A program made the position numbers and the translations under genes. The notes below the pieces were generated by a model. The model made no database searches, was not told the DNA's origin, and saw only the letters and a program-made list of their open reading frames with translations. Shown here piece by piece: positions 1-11,837 of a stretch of DNA of 64,000 bases (the stretch's first letter is position 1; each line of letters starts with the position of its first letter). The DNA comes from Escarpia spicata (lineage: Eukaryota; Annelida; Polychaeta; Sabellida; Siboglinidae): positions 58,308,800 to 58,372,799 of the forward strand of contig OZ023205.1 in NCBI GenBank assembly GCA_963995525.1, in the 5' to 3' direction.

Positions 1-200
1 NNNNNNNNNNNNNNNNNNNNNNNNNNNNNNNNNNNNNNNNNNNNNNNNNNNNNNNNNNNNNNNNNNNNNNNNNNNNNNNNNNNNNNNNNNNNNNNNNNNN
101 NNNNNNNNNNNNNNNNNNNNNNNNNNNNNNNNNNNNNNNNNNNNNNNNNNNNNNNNNNNNNNNNNNNNNNNNNNNNNNNNNNNNNNNNNNNNNNNNNNNN
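1..200. other. Assembly gap (run of N)
   Basis: All 200 positions are N. The gap abuts a TC microsatellite, a common cause of assembly breaks. Confidence 0.99.
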
Positions 201-1285
<1,085 letters not shown>

Positions 1286-1489
1286 GTTTACCTTGTTGTA
1301 TTAGCTTCGACTGTGGGCGTTTTAAACCCCGCTGCCACCATATAGAATTCGTAAGTGAGTCGTTTTTGACAGACGCTGGACCATCTTTATTCAACATAAA
1401 CTTGACATCGACATCACGTGTCGTATCCCATCATGCTTTGGGATAAATCCAAACATGAAATATGGTGGCCGATATTGGCTGTTGCTACA

Positions 1490-2790
1490 GTACCGTCTAC
1501 CGATCACACCTGCATCCCAGATGACTCGTCAGGCCGATGGTGTGACCCCTTTGGACGTTATTGGTGAAGTACACTGCACCGTCATCAGGAGTAGCTAGAC
1601 GTTTCAACTCGGTGCACTGGTTGTCAAACAACTTGATGTCGACGTTTTGGCAGGAAATCCCTTCCTTACTCGCAACGATATAACTGTCTGCCCATACAAG
1701 AAGCAAATCATTATTGGTGATGCTGACATTGTCCACTACGGCACAGAGCGTGGCAAGACCTGTGTGCATGCACATCTGCCAGGCACGGCAGATTGTTTCC
1801 GTCCCCGATATCGCGGACCCTGACTTCCGGTCAACTCATGCACCAGACAGCGTCTGCAGTAACGGTACCAAGTTGCACTCCACCGATGTCTCCATCAATC
1901 CTGATAAACGTCGGAGTAAGGAGATGACAGACAAGTTCAGAGCACTCCACCAGGACTTCGAGAACGTGTTCGATGATAAGTCTCCCTTGTACATCGGTGC
2001 TAGCGGAAAGTTGCAAACTTTCGTTAACATGGGCAGCGCGTTGCCCCCACAACAAAAAGGAAGACTCCCCCAACACAACAGATCTACTCTAAACGATCTC
2101 CAGGAAAAATTCGACGAGCTTGAGGCTGCCGGCGCCATCAAAGAGTTCGGCATTGATCTCTTGCAGCTTTCACCAGATGGTGGTCCCATATCAAAGGGTA
2201 CACTCGCGCTTGCCACGGGGAACTTGAACTCTCGCATTCGCAGAGATGGGTTATCAGCCCGTGAGGTCTGGACACAGCGAGACCAAGTCACGGCTGAGCA
2301 GCTACCGGTCATAGATAGGCAACTGATCCTAAACCAACGCTCGAGCAGATCAGAAAACCATACACGCAGCGCCATATCAAAAGCGCACGGATATGACCCA
2401 CCGCCTGCCATCAGTATCTCCGTTTGGGGACCTCGTTTACCTCAAAGGTGACAGAGACACACGTAGAACACGTGATAGATACACTGTTACACAGTTGCTC
2501 AACTGTGAGGGGTGGTGCCGACTTAGGAAGTTCACAAAGTCGCAGTTCCTTAGCAAGGCTGACGATGTTCGAACAAGGTAACAGCTTCTGTCCCCGACGG
2601 CCCCGTCCGTGGCCAAGACATGCGCTCTAATTCGTCATCTGACTCGGAGTCAGAGTCGTCTAGACCAGTTAGCCCTAAAAGAAAAGTATGCAGTGAACGG
2701 GGACGCTTTGTCGGATGTGATCAAAGGCCGGTGAAAGTCGACACTACTCTAGCCACATATACGTGTGGCTGATATAGACTTATGAGTTAT
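1490..2790 (+). pseudogene. Internally deleted gypsy pol remnant
   Basis: Plus-strand reading gives, in order: a protease tail (LDVDVLAGNPFLTRNDITV near 1630-1690), the linker before reverse transcriptase (VNMGSALPPQQKGRLPQ near 2022-2072, then LQEKFDELEAAGAI), and then directly integrase C-terminal-like sequence (GDLVYLKGDRD near 2424-2455, RKFTKSQF near 2525-2550) and an acidic/basic tail near 2640-2700. The reverse transcriptase, RNase H and integrase core are missing, so this is a deletion derivative with frameshifts. It lies head to head with the gag fragment on the opposite strand, so the two are not one element. Confidence 0.65.
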
Positions 2791-3102
2791 GAGCTGAACA
2801 TAAGAAGAAGGAAAGTCGACAAGTACGAAGTTCACGTGGAGTGCAAATGCATTGATGTCACGACAAAATTAGACTATATTAATTTTATGAACACTCCGGA
2901 GAACGGGCAAAAGTAAGCGAACTGTTGAGGTTTAACAGTGACTATATAATTATTATATGGTCACAAACACGTACACATATATCTCCTATGTTGCTTTGTG
3001 TCACATCACTTTTGTGTTAAGCACGGAGAGTTATAGAGCAATTAACACTACTGAGCAGAACAAGCCAGACTTTAGGAACAGCTATGCTTACAAAACGCAT
3101 GT
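2791..3102. other. Unassigned flank between two retroelements
   Basis: AT-rich sequence between the deleted pol on the plus strand and the LTR of the minus-strand element. It may include the LTR of the plus-strand element, but no second copy is present to prove it. I see no coding signal. Confidence 0.4.
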
Positions 3103-3257
3103 TGTAATAGTTTGTCAGACAGAGGTGGTTTGTATACTGTATTGATGGCAACGCCAACAGAAATATGCTCCACTCCGCCATTATACGGGGGCTGTCTCGT
3201 AAATATTATAGCAGCTAAGTATTATAGGTGGCGATACTTTACTGTCGCGATAGTACA
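3103..3257 (-). repeat. 3' LTR of the gypsy element
   Basis: On the minus strand it begins TGTACTATCGCG, right after a purine tract (TTTTAGGGAGG) that fits a polypurine tract, and ends ..CTATTACA, giving the expected TG..CA termini. The terminal 57 bp recur at 7340-7398. At about 155 bp this is short for an LTR. Confidence 0.65.
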
Positions 3258-3359
3258 TACCTCCCTAAAATAAGAAATGTCACAAACACGGACTGTTACT
3301 AATAAACTAAAGAAGTATTAATGTCTAATAAAGGCATAGTCTGTGATGTATGCGAGTGT

Positions 3360-4749
3360 CTACATAAGTTCGAGCAGCCGTTGTGGCGGCTTACGAAGAC
3401 GCGACGATTTTCTCGGTTCGCCTACCACGACAAGCGACATCGGGATGTCGTCGTCCGCCACAGGCAGCGTTGCCTCTGGAATGCCTGCCAACTCGCTCTC
3501 GTCATCGAAGTCGTCTTCGACGTCGTCTTCAAGTAACGGTGACTCGAACGGAAGTAGGCGAAACATCGACGTGTTTCTCGTCACTCGCAATCCGTTAGCG
3601 CGACGAGCAGTTACCATTGAACCCTTCCGACTAGTCACAACCAACGGATTTGGGTCAAACGGTGTGGACAGTTTACCCTTCTTGTGTCGTCGTACGAGCG
3701 ATACGTCGCCCTCGTTGAGGTTTGACGTTTTCGCTTTCGACCTCTTGTCAGCTCGTGTTTTCATGCGGCGCTTTTTGGCTGCATCCTTCTCTCTCGCGGC
3801 CTTGTCGTCAGCAGACACGTGTTGCCTGACTTCGGGCAGTTTGGTGCGAGGATTTCGTCCGAACATTAGTCGATGCGGAGTGAACGCTGTCGTCACATGG
3901 GGAGTACATCGATAAGCTCGCAGAAACTGTCGCATCTGTTTCCCCCATGCTCTGCCGCTGATGTTGGCTGCCTTCAGTGCTTTCATGAGTGGTTTTGTTG
4001 AAAGCCTCTGCCTGAGCGTTTGCCTGAGGCCAGAGTGGCGTTATCTGCAGGAACGACTTCCAGGCGTGTCCGTTGAACGGCGGCCCGTTGTCTGACTTCA
4101 CGACCTCTGGGTAGCCAAGAAGGCTAAACACATCGTCGACCACAGGAATTACCGTCTCTGCTGAGATGCTTCTCACGACCTTTACTACTGGGAAGCGCGA
4201 GAACTCATCCACCATTACTAGTAGATATTCTCCTGTGGGAAGTGGCTCGCAGAAGTCTAAGCTGATCTCCAGCCATGGACCTCTTGGTAGTGTCGACATC
4301 GTCAGCGGTTGTGTATCTCGACATGTAGTATTCGCCTGACACGGAATGCATCTTTTAACTGCTTCTTCTACCGCCGCGTCGATTCCGGAGAACCACACTT
4401 TCCAGCGTAGTACTGCCTTTGTTTTGGACATTCCTTGATGTCCCTCATGCGCTAGTTCGATGACGCGTTTCTGTAGAGTGCTAGGAATGACAATCTGGTA
4501 GTCTCGCGACACCAAATCAGCACTCTCATTGACTGTCAAGGCGTCTCTCATTTAGTTGTAGCTGCACAGACTCTCATAGTTGACGCCGGTTCCCTGATAC
4601 TGCACAACGTCATGCCATTTGCTCGTCTGCACTAGCTTGATGACAGCCTGAAGTGTTGCGTCTTTGGCCGTTTCTCGCTTCACCTCCTCGACAGTCAGTG
4701 CAATCGGTGTTGCAACGGAAGCTAGTGCGTTCACATAATGTTCTGTCAT
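3360..4749 (-). pseudogene. Gypsy integrase remnant
   Basis: The zinc-binding part shows ELAHEGHQGMSKTK followed by CIPCQA. The core shows LDFCEPLP (first D), VKSDNGPPFNG (second D) and a damaged PQANAQAEAF region that should carry the catalytic E. A small deletion precedes it. The C-terminal part (3986-3360) includes MFGRNPRTKLPEV and an acidic tail. A stop at about 4552 separates it from the upstream linker. Confidence 0.8.
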
Positions 4750-4841
4750 CTGCTGTTCATGACTCTGTTTGAGTTGGCCGGGTGCCGGGACATGTAATCA
4801 GCGGGGTTGCTGATGCCGGGACGATACTTTATGATCATGTT

Positions 4842-6500
4842 TTAGGGCTGGAGGCGTAGTCCCCAACGTTCGATCCGCAGTGGAGGCCTTGCCTTCTGCC
4901 AGATGGCCTCAAGAGGCTTGTGGTCGCTGATGACCGTGAATCTAGGCGCACCCTGGATGAACCTGTTGAAGTGCTCGCACGCCCAGACTACAGCCAAAGC
5001 TTCGCGCTCTGTTTGACAGTAGCGCGTCTCGACATTGGTCAATGCCCTACTAGCATATATGACGACACGCTCCTCCTGGACCAGCAGTGCTGCTAGCCTG
5101 ATTGGGCTTGCATCGACCACGATCTCGATGTCCTTCTGCATGTCGAAGTATGCAGTTGTTGCCGACTCCTCTAGACTAGCTTTCATCCTGTGGAATGCTG
5201 CTGCTTCCTTTGCACCCCATCTCCATTCCGTAGTCTGCTTTGTGAGCTCACGCAAGGGCTCAGTGGTGGTTGCAAAGTTATTTATGAACCTGGAGCTGAA
5301 CTACGCCATGCCCAAAAATTTACGAATCTCGGATGCGTTCTGCGGCTCCTTAGCCTCGTGAAGGTCAGCTACCTTCTTCGGGTCGGGTGAGACTCCCTCG
5401 CTAGAGAATACAAGCCCGAAAAACTCAGTTTTCCTTTTACCAAACTCGTATTTCTCCAGGTTCGCTGTGAGTCCCGCATTCTGAAGTCTGTCTAGCACGT
5501 CATTCAGTGCTTTGTCGTGAGCACTCTGGTCAACACCGAAGACCGCGATGTCGTCGCTGATATTGACGGCTCCTGCCACCCCTTCTATGACTGTCTGAAT
5601 CTCGTGCTGAAATACCCCAGCGGCTGCGTTTATTCCGAACGAGAGTCGCTTGTACTGGTACAGGCCCACATGCGTTGAGAATGTCGTTATGTAACGACAG
5701 GATGGATGTAATACCAATTGATGGTATCCTGACCGCTGATCGATCTTACTGAAGACGATCGCGCCATTGAACTTTGTGATCAGCTCATCTAAGGTTGGCG
5801 TCACATATCGAGTACGCAGAATGGCCTTGTCTGCCGCTCTCATGTCAACACACAACCTGATTTCCTCCGTTTTTTGGGTGTTTATACAGCGTCACCACTC
5901 TAGATACCCACTCTGTGGGGCCTGACACTTTTTCTATTATGTCAGCGGCTTCCAGTTTGGCGATTTCCTTCGCGACCTTCTGCTGTTGGTGAAACGGAAC
6001 ACGATTGTGTCTCACTGCGACAGGGGATACCGATTTGTTGATGTGAAGTTTTACCTCCACGCCCTTCAGACAACCAATGTCAGTCCACAATTTGGGAAAA
6101 CGATTGACCACGTTCTGACCATACTCGTCCGAGCCTATGACACACGTAGAAGACCCAGCGACTCTGCTGTCGCCTTGCCCAGCAATGGCGTAGCGTCCCC
6201 CTCGACGATCAAGAACTCACTCGGTCATCGTCTAGCGTGATGTTAGCATTTACTAACTGACGTACATGAATCGGCGGCGAGCTGTACGGATGAATCTTGC
6301 GACGACATGCGGTTAGTGGAACACCCTGCTCAACAAGCTGTTCTTTGCATGCTGTGTAGATGATGTTGCATGTCGACCCATAATCGATCAGCATGGTTGT
6401 TTTGATGTTGTCAATTGTCACTGTAACTGTTTCACCATTTGTAGTTGAGAACGTATATTCATCGTCATAGTCGTCCTCAGAGCCACTCGTCTGCTCACTG
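4842..6500 (-). pseudogene. Gypsy protease, reverse transcriptase and RNase H remnant
   Basis: The protease segment (about 6400-6350) reads MLIDYGSTCNII where an aspartic protease needs DTG or DSG, so the active site is lost. The reverse transcriptase occupies 6111-5301 in two frames, with KLEAADIIEKV, IDQRSGYHQL, FGINAAAGVFQ and the catalytic NISDDIAVFG. RNase H follows at 5255-4842 with VVDASPIRLAALL, the EREALAVVWACEHF helix and ISDHKPLEAIW, then a premature stop. Confidence 0.8.
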
Positions 6501-7260
6501 ACGTGTCTGACATCATGTTTCGATTGAGTCTGTGCACGTGACTGAGCATGCGTATTGTGGTAGCCGCACATTTTACCGAAATGTCCAGTCCTGCTACACT
6601 TGAAGCACTTCGCGTTGTGAGGCACTGACATGCCTCAGCCCTGTGTCCCCGTCGACCACATCTTGTACAATTCTGTTGCCCCGAGGCGTTGTCTGAGTGC
6701 ATTGGGCGCGGTGGGCGCTGTTTGGTTGGTTGTTTGGGTCTGCTGTTTCGCCTTGCTCCCTCTACCATACACGAACGCTCAACCCCCTTCAGTGATCTGT
6801 GCCGCTTGCCGTTCCGACGCTTCTATTGCAGCAGCGAGGTCAAGGACGCGCTCCAATTTGAGGTCCCTCTCCGCCAGCAGCTTCGTCCGTAGACGCGTCG
6901 ACCAGCAGTTGTTGATAACCTGGTCCCTGATGAAGTCTTCTACCTGGTCTCCGAATTCACATAGGTTAGCTAGTTGACGTAGGCGTGTAACGAACTGCGC
7001 CACACTCTCCCCATCGTTTTGTTCAGCCTTCCTAAACATGTGTCTGTTGTATGACGTGTTTTTACGAGGCGTAAAATAAGCTGTTATTTTAGCTTTGTTT
7101 CGTACGTAGTGCCAGTATTAGCTATTGTGAAGAAAATATCCTGCACGCCTTCACCAGCGCAGTGTAGTAACAATTGTCGTTTCTGGCTATCATCTCTGAC
7201 GCCTGACTAGTTCGAATGAGCGAAGCCATCTTTCCCAACGTTGACACATACTATTTGCGT
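6418..7260 (-). pseudogene. Gypsy gag with two zinc knuckles
   Basis: Minus-strand gag in broken frames. The N-terminal part includes LLLHCAGEGVQDIFFTIANTG, then a frameshift into AYFTPRKNTSYNRHMFRKAEQ and FIRDQVINNCWSTRLRTKLL. Two CCHC knuckles are visible, CTRCGRRGHRAEAC and CFKCSRTGHFGKMC, each C-x2-C-x4-H-x4-C, but they now sit in different frames. Confidence 0.75.
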
Positions 7261-7339
7261 TACCGTATGCATCGAACGGCTGCACCGCATGTATGTTCAA
7301 TGCCACCGCCATCGGTTCGGTGTTTTTACTCGTCGCCAA

Positions 7340-7398
7340 TGTAATAGTTTATCAGACAGAGGTGGTTTGTATACTTTATTGATGGCAACGCAAACAGG
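7340..7398 (-). repeat. Truncated 5' LTR of the gypsy element
   Basis: Matches the last 57 bp of the 3' LTR. On the minus strand it is followed at once by TTGGCGACGAG, a plausible primer-binding site (TGG start complementary to a tRNA CCA end). Similarity stops near 7398, where LINE coding sequence begins on the plus strand. Confidence 0.6.
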
Positions 7399-9200
7399 AA
7401 TCGTGATCTTTATTGTACGAATAAACCAGGTCTAGTTAAATCTATAAACACTGTACCAGGTTTTTCAGATCATGATTTTGTACTAGTGGATACTATGATT
7501 AAAGCAATGTCAACAAAGACACCACCTAGGAAGTTGTATAACTGGTCTAAAGTAGATTGGGGTCAAATGAAAAGAGATACTAAATTATTCACAGATCATT
7601 TACTGGATGTTTCATGTCGTTCAGAAGAACAACGTTTACAGTCTCTTTATTTATTATTCACAGAACATATACATAATATGATGGATAAATATGTACCAAC
7701 ATACTGGTCTAAAACCAAAGTTGATTTACTTTGGTTATCAAACAGTTTGAAAAGGAACTGTTGGAAAAAATAGCGTTTCTATAATCGGGCAAAATATTCT
7801 AAAAACCCAATACACTGGTTAGAATACAAAGAATTGGCTAAACAAAATAGAAAACATACGTAAAGCTCACTGGCAGCACCTGAATGGTATTTTTAAGACT
7901 GCTCAGGATAACGGTAACCTAAAACCATTTAGGCGTTATATAAAGTCTCAACAGCAAGATTCAGTTGGTATATCCCCTCTAAAAACTGGTGGTCAACTTT
8001 ATTCTTATTCTAGTCTCTATTTTATCTAGGCAATTCAAATCGGTTTTCACTAAAGACACCGATTGTCCTAATAGAAATATGAAACTTGATGGTCCTCATT
8101 TTCCGGATATTGATACTCTCATATTTAGTGTGGTGGGTATTGAGAAGCTACTAAGGGATATAAACCCTAGTAAATCAAGTGGGCCAGATAAGATTCCAGG
8201 TAGAATATTGAAAGAACTTGCTTCTGAGCTAGCTCCTTTTTTTAACATTTTTGTTCAGAAAATCGTTGCATTCTGGGGAAGTACCCGCTGAATGGTGTAA
8301 GCAATGGATCACACCTATATTTAAGAAAGGTGTAAAATGTGATCCAAGCAATTACAGACATGTATCACTAACATGTATTGCTTCAAAAATAATGGAACAT
8401 GTGATTTGTTCCCATATTCGTCAACATCTAGATGACCACAATATTCTATCTCCCTTTCAGCATGGTTTTAGAAAGAAACATTCTTGTGAAACTCAACTGT
8501 TACTAACAACAAATGACATTGCAAAACTACATGATCAGAATCTACAAGTGGATATTGCTATTCTTGATTTTTCTAAAGCTTTTGATGTTGTACCACACAA
8601 CAGACTGTTAAATAAGTAGAATTATTTTGGTATAAATGGAAATGTTCAAAATTGGATAAAGTCTTTCTTAATGGGTCGAACTCAACGTGTATTGATAAAT
8701 GGTGAATTTTCTGATGATGAAGAAGTAGCATCCGGTGTTCCTCAGGGTACAGTAATGGGACCACTATTGTTTTTATTATACTGTACTCATCTTCCAGGTG
8801 TTATTTCTCCAGGTACAAGAGTGAGACTCTTTGCTGATGATTGTTTGATTTATAGACCAGTTCAGTCTTTACAAGATCAACTAATATTGCAACAAGATGT
8901 AGACTTGTTAAGCCTTGTTAAGTGCAGTGTTGATTGGGGCATTTTCAGATTTTGGTGTGCAAAAGGTTAATAGAGCTACACGGCAGGATCATCGATAGGT
9001 CAAGATGGGAATATTTTATTTAATCATAAATTAAGTGGACCTAGTTGTAATAAAACCATTTTGTCTAAATCTGTAATTTTAGAAACTATACCAGATTGGA
9101 ATAAATTATCCAGCAATATTCTTGCGGCCTCCATCGTTTCGGAGTAGGCTAGAGGCGCTAGCCTGAACGTATTGCTTCTCATCTACCATCCATGTGTTGT
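7399..9200 (+). pseudogene. 5'-truncated, frameshifted LINE
   Basis: Starts inside the endonuclease tail (FSDHDFVLV near 7462-7490). The reverse transcriptase runs 7989-8970 through frameshifts and a stop: SSGPDKIPGRILKELA, GEVPAEWCKQWITPIFKKG, SPFQHGFRKKHSCETQL, DFSKAFDVVPHNRLL, GVPQGTVMGPLLF and the catalytic FADD. A deletion then leads to a LINE C-terminus (ETIPDWNKLSSNI near 9080-9120). It is inserted at or joined to the gypsy 5' LTR. The exact 3' end between 9130 and 9250 is not clear. Confidence 0.8.
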
Positions 9201-9310
9201 ACCTTCTGGCAATTTATAGATTATTTATTAAGACTAAGACCAGTCTTTGTACCTACACTATAACGATGCGTTTTCATCAGCAGTCGTCTGCGTCAGCTGG
9301 ATTCGCAAAT

Positions 9311-9333
9311 TACGTCACCGCACCGTGACGTCA
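9311..9333 (+). promoter_or_regulatory. Paired CRE-like sites upstream of the fibrinogen-domain gene
   Basis: A palindromic TGACGTCA lies at 9326-9333 and a TACGTCAC half-site at 9311-9318, 55-80 bp upstream of the start codon at 9389. TGACGTCA is the CREB/ATF consensus. No TATA box is obvious. Function is inferred from motif and position only. Confidence 0.4.
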
Positions 9334-9388
9334 TAATTATGAGAGTAGCGACGAGTGGCGCCACCTCGGAGTCTGTTGTATAGTCAAG

Positions 9389-10398
9389 ATGGTCGTCACC
9401 CGCTGCTGCGCGTGGTACCTACTGGTGGTGTCGGCGCCGTTAATGCGCACCCTTGCGGTGGCTCCCCCTTGCGGTCCGGTTGACTGCGCCGAGGCGTCTC
9501 GTTGTTGGGGTGTGCCGAGACCTATCCAGCAGGAGGTGTTCGCCCCCGTCCCGCTCTCGCTCAGCTGCGACTTCAAGACGGCCGGCGGCGGCTGGACGAT
9601 CCTGCAGCAACGACGCGACTACAGCATAGATTTCTATCGCAAGTGGTCGGAATACAAGCGCGGCTTCGGCACCGTAGACACGTTCTGGCTCGGCCTGGAC
9701 CACGTGCGTCGTCTGACGGAGGGCCACGAGTTGACACTGCGAGTCGAGGTGACTCGAGGTCGCTACCGTCACACGGAATTCGCAGAGTATGACGGGTTTA
9801 CGCTGAGCAACGAAACGACGTCGTATGCGCTTAACTATAGTCTTTACAACCGACGCAGCACGCTGGCGGACGGCCTGATCAACCACACGGGCCCTTTCTG
9901 CTGCTGGGACTCGCCCTACAGCGAGCCGTGTCGGCGCAAGGCGATGTATGGAAGGACGAGTTGGTGGTTCGGCTCACAAGGCCCGTTCAACTCCGACTTG
10001 AACGCCGCGTTGAACGGGAAGGTGCAGCAGCAGCAGGTGTACTGGCGCGGAGTCAGCGACATCGTCGCCACACAGATCAAGTTCCGACCGTCGATGTTCG
10101 GACTCGTGGCAGCGAACTGCAGCAAATCCTGTCCGAATGGCGGCACGTGCCTACGTGCCTCCAACACGACGTTCTACTGCCGCTGCGCGTTCGGCTACAC
10201 GGGGCGCCGCTGTGAGTCGAGCTTTGTACCCGTTGTGCCGTGTTTTTGTTTCAATGGCGGCACATGCCTCACCGATAGGGCGTGCATCTGTCCCGCGGGC
10301 TACAGGGGAGTCAACTGTGGGGAGAAGATCCCGACGCGTCCGCCGTCTGCAGGGGGTGGTCTGGCTCCGGGCAACGATTCTCGTGACGACCCGGGAAA
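9389..10398 (+). CDS. Fibrinogen-related, EGF transmembrane protein, exon 1 (ectodomain)
   Basis: The first ATG sits in a good context (AAGATGG). Residues 1-26 are a hydrophobic signal peptide. Residues about 33-240 are a divergent fibrinogen-related domain: CDFKTAGGGWTILQQRRD, DFYRKWSEYKRGFG, FWLGLDHVRRLT and SDLNAALNG. The usual calcium-binding aspartates and the classical C-terminal core are not evident, so ligand binding is uncertain. Two EGF domains follow, each with six cysteines (244, 248, 254, 264, 266, 275 and 285, 287, 293, 299, 301, 310). The exon ends at a donor AAA|GTAAGT in phase 2, matching the acceptor at 14912. The region is GC-rich compared with its surroundings. Fibrinogen-domain proteins often act in recognition or adhesion; that role is inferred. 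Confidence 0.88.
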
Positions 10399-10494
10399 GT
10401 AAGTGTATACCTAATTTTAGAGATTTCAAGGTGTTTTATTTGTTGAGATGGCGTGGGGTCAATCAATAATGCATGGATGAAATAATTGTATAGA

Positions 10495-10860
10495 GACGAG
10501 AGACGTATACCTTGTCATCCAACGGTTGTAGCTTCAGCCCCAACCATATAGGGTATGCCTTATGGTTGCTCAGCCTTTCCTTGTCACTAGTCTAGATCAT
10601 CAAGAGGTTGTCCGTTTAACCCTGGCCTGAAGGATTTGCTTTGTTATCACAAGGCCGTAGGTTCACTCATAGATTCAAGGGAACGCCTTGTTGTCAGATG
10701 GTTTTATATTATCCTTAAATGTTTGCCTTATAGGTTTTACCCTAGCCTTACGGACATAGACTCGCCACCAGAAGGTGGTAGTTCGTCCCGAACCATAAAG
10801 GTATGCCTTGCCATCAGAAGGATGTAGGTTCAAACTTCAAACCTAGCCGTAAAGATAAGG
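10495..10860. repeat. Degenerate tandem repeat, about 70 bp
   Basis: Recurring GCCTTGTCATC.. and GGTTGTAGGTTCA-like blocks alternate with AACC(C/T)TAGCC. Copies are diverged. It lies in the intron of the fibrinogen-domain gene. No coding signal. Confidence 0.55.
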
Positions 10861-11449
10861 AGTGGAATTTAATGACAGGGCAAATGTACCACTTTTTATC
10901 AATACTACTTGCTTACAACACGAAAGCCCGCAGGCCACGAAGATAATACAAATATGAAATAATTATCGTGGTACAAATCCAAAAGACAACGTCTGAAACG
11001 GCAAAGTGTGTTGTATTGCGTCAGCACTGGTAAGTCCTGTGATCTATGAATCATATATGAAACCTACAGTTAAGCTATATACTAAGGATAAAATGCAGAC
11101 GATCGGAGAAAAATATTTCCGTTTTTCTCCAGTATTACGCCGCATTTACAGGAACAGCCCCTACGATGCCAAAAGGCCGAACAAATCAGTCAGGATTTCC
11201 AAACGATGCACGATAAAGCATACGATGGTACTCTTAATACGGCCCGGACAGGGAGTGGTACGACTGCTTTGACAAACATATGAATCGAGGAGAGATGCAG
11301 TGACATAACTATGCCTGTACAATGATTTGATCAGTCATAGCAGTGGGAAACATGTTTAATGTCTTCCGACGGTGGAAGGCAAAGCCTAAAAGCATGTTCA
11401 CAGAGCTGGTGTCTTGGTGTGAAGCTGTTCAACACGATCACGCAAATGG
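10861..11449. other. Intronic sequence without recognised features
   Basis: AT-rich intron of the fibrinogen-domain gene. A short open frame (11006-11272) has no recognisable domain and no coding bias, so I do not call it. Confidence 0.5.
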
Positions 11450-11757
11450 GGCGCGGTGGCGTGGTTTTAGAGCATCGCACTCTCAATTGAGAGATTTCAT
11501 GTTCTATCCTCCTGCTGCCGTTTCGAACCGTCGGCAAGTTCGTTCGCTTCACGTTGCTCCAGTTTACGCAACTGTACGAATGAGAACCTGGCAACAGGCA
11601 GTGGTTGATATTTGTGTATGAGTAGTCTGCGCAATAATTGCAGCGTGGCTGAATGCTTCCCAGAGAAGTCGAGATGGCGTTCGAATGAAAAGGAGTAAAG
11701 TGTAAAGCGCTTTGAGCAGTCCAAAGGCCTGAATATTGCACTATATAAGGAATTAAT
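11450..11757 (+). mobile_element. tRNA-derived SINE, copy 1
   Basis: About 300 bp shared with 30155-30455 and, in part, with 21246-21418 and 47222-47462. The diverged head resembles a tRNA. The body contains GTTGCTCCAGT, TGTGTATGAGTAG, TGGCTGAATGCTTCC and AGGAGTAAAGTGTAAAG, ending near CACTATATAAGGAA. Confidence 0.75.
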
Positions 11758-11837
11758 TTGGGAAACGTTGAACTTGCGAATAAGGGGGCAGCAGTTTTCT
11801 CAGAGAATCTGCTGCAATCTGTTGACAGTGGGACAGG

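Larger units (their letters stand above)
3103..7398 (-). mobile_element. Decayed Ty3/gypsy LTR retrotransposon
   Basis: A minus-strand element with the gag, zinc knuckle, protease, reverse transcriptase, RNase H, integrase order typical of Ty3/gypsy. About 57 bp are shared, same orientation, by 3103-3160 and 7340-7398 (a few mismatches), which identifies the LTR ends. The 3' LTR looks complete (3103-3257). The 5' LTR is cut after about 59 bp by the LINE that starts near 7399. The body has frameshifts and stops in gag, between reverse transcriptase segments and before integrase, so it is inactive. Confidence 0.85.

Noticed and set aside
3343..3915. 190-codon plus-strand ORF
   Set aside because: It is the shadow of the minus-strand integrase C-terminal region.
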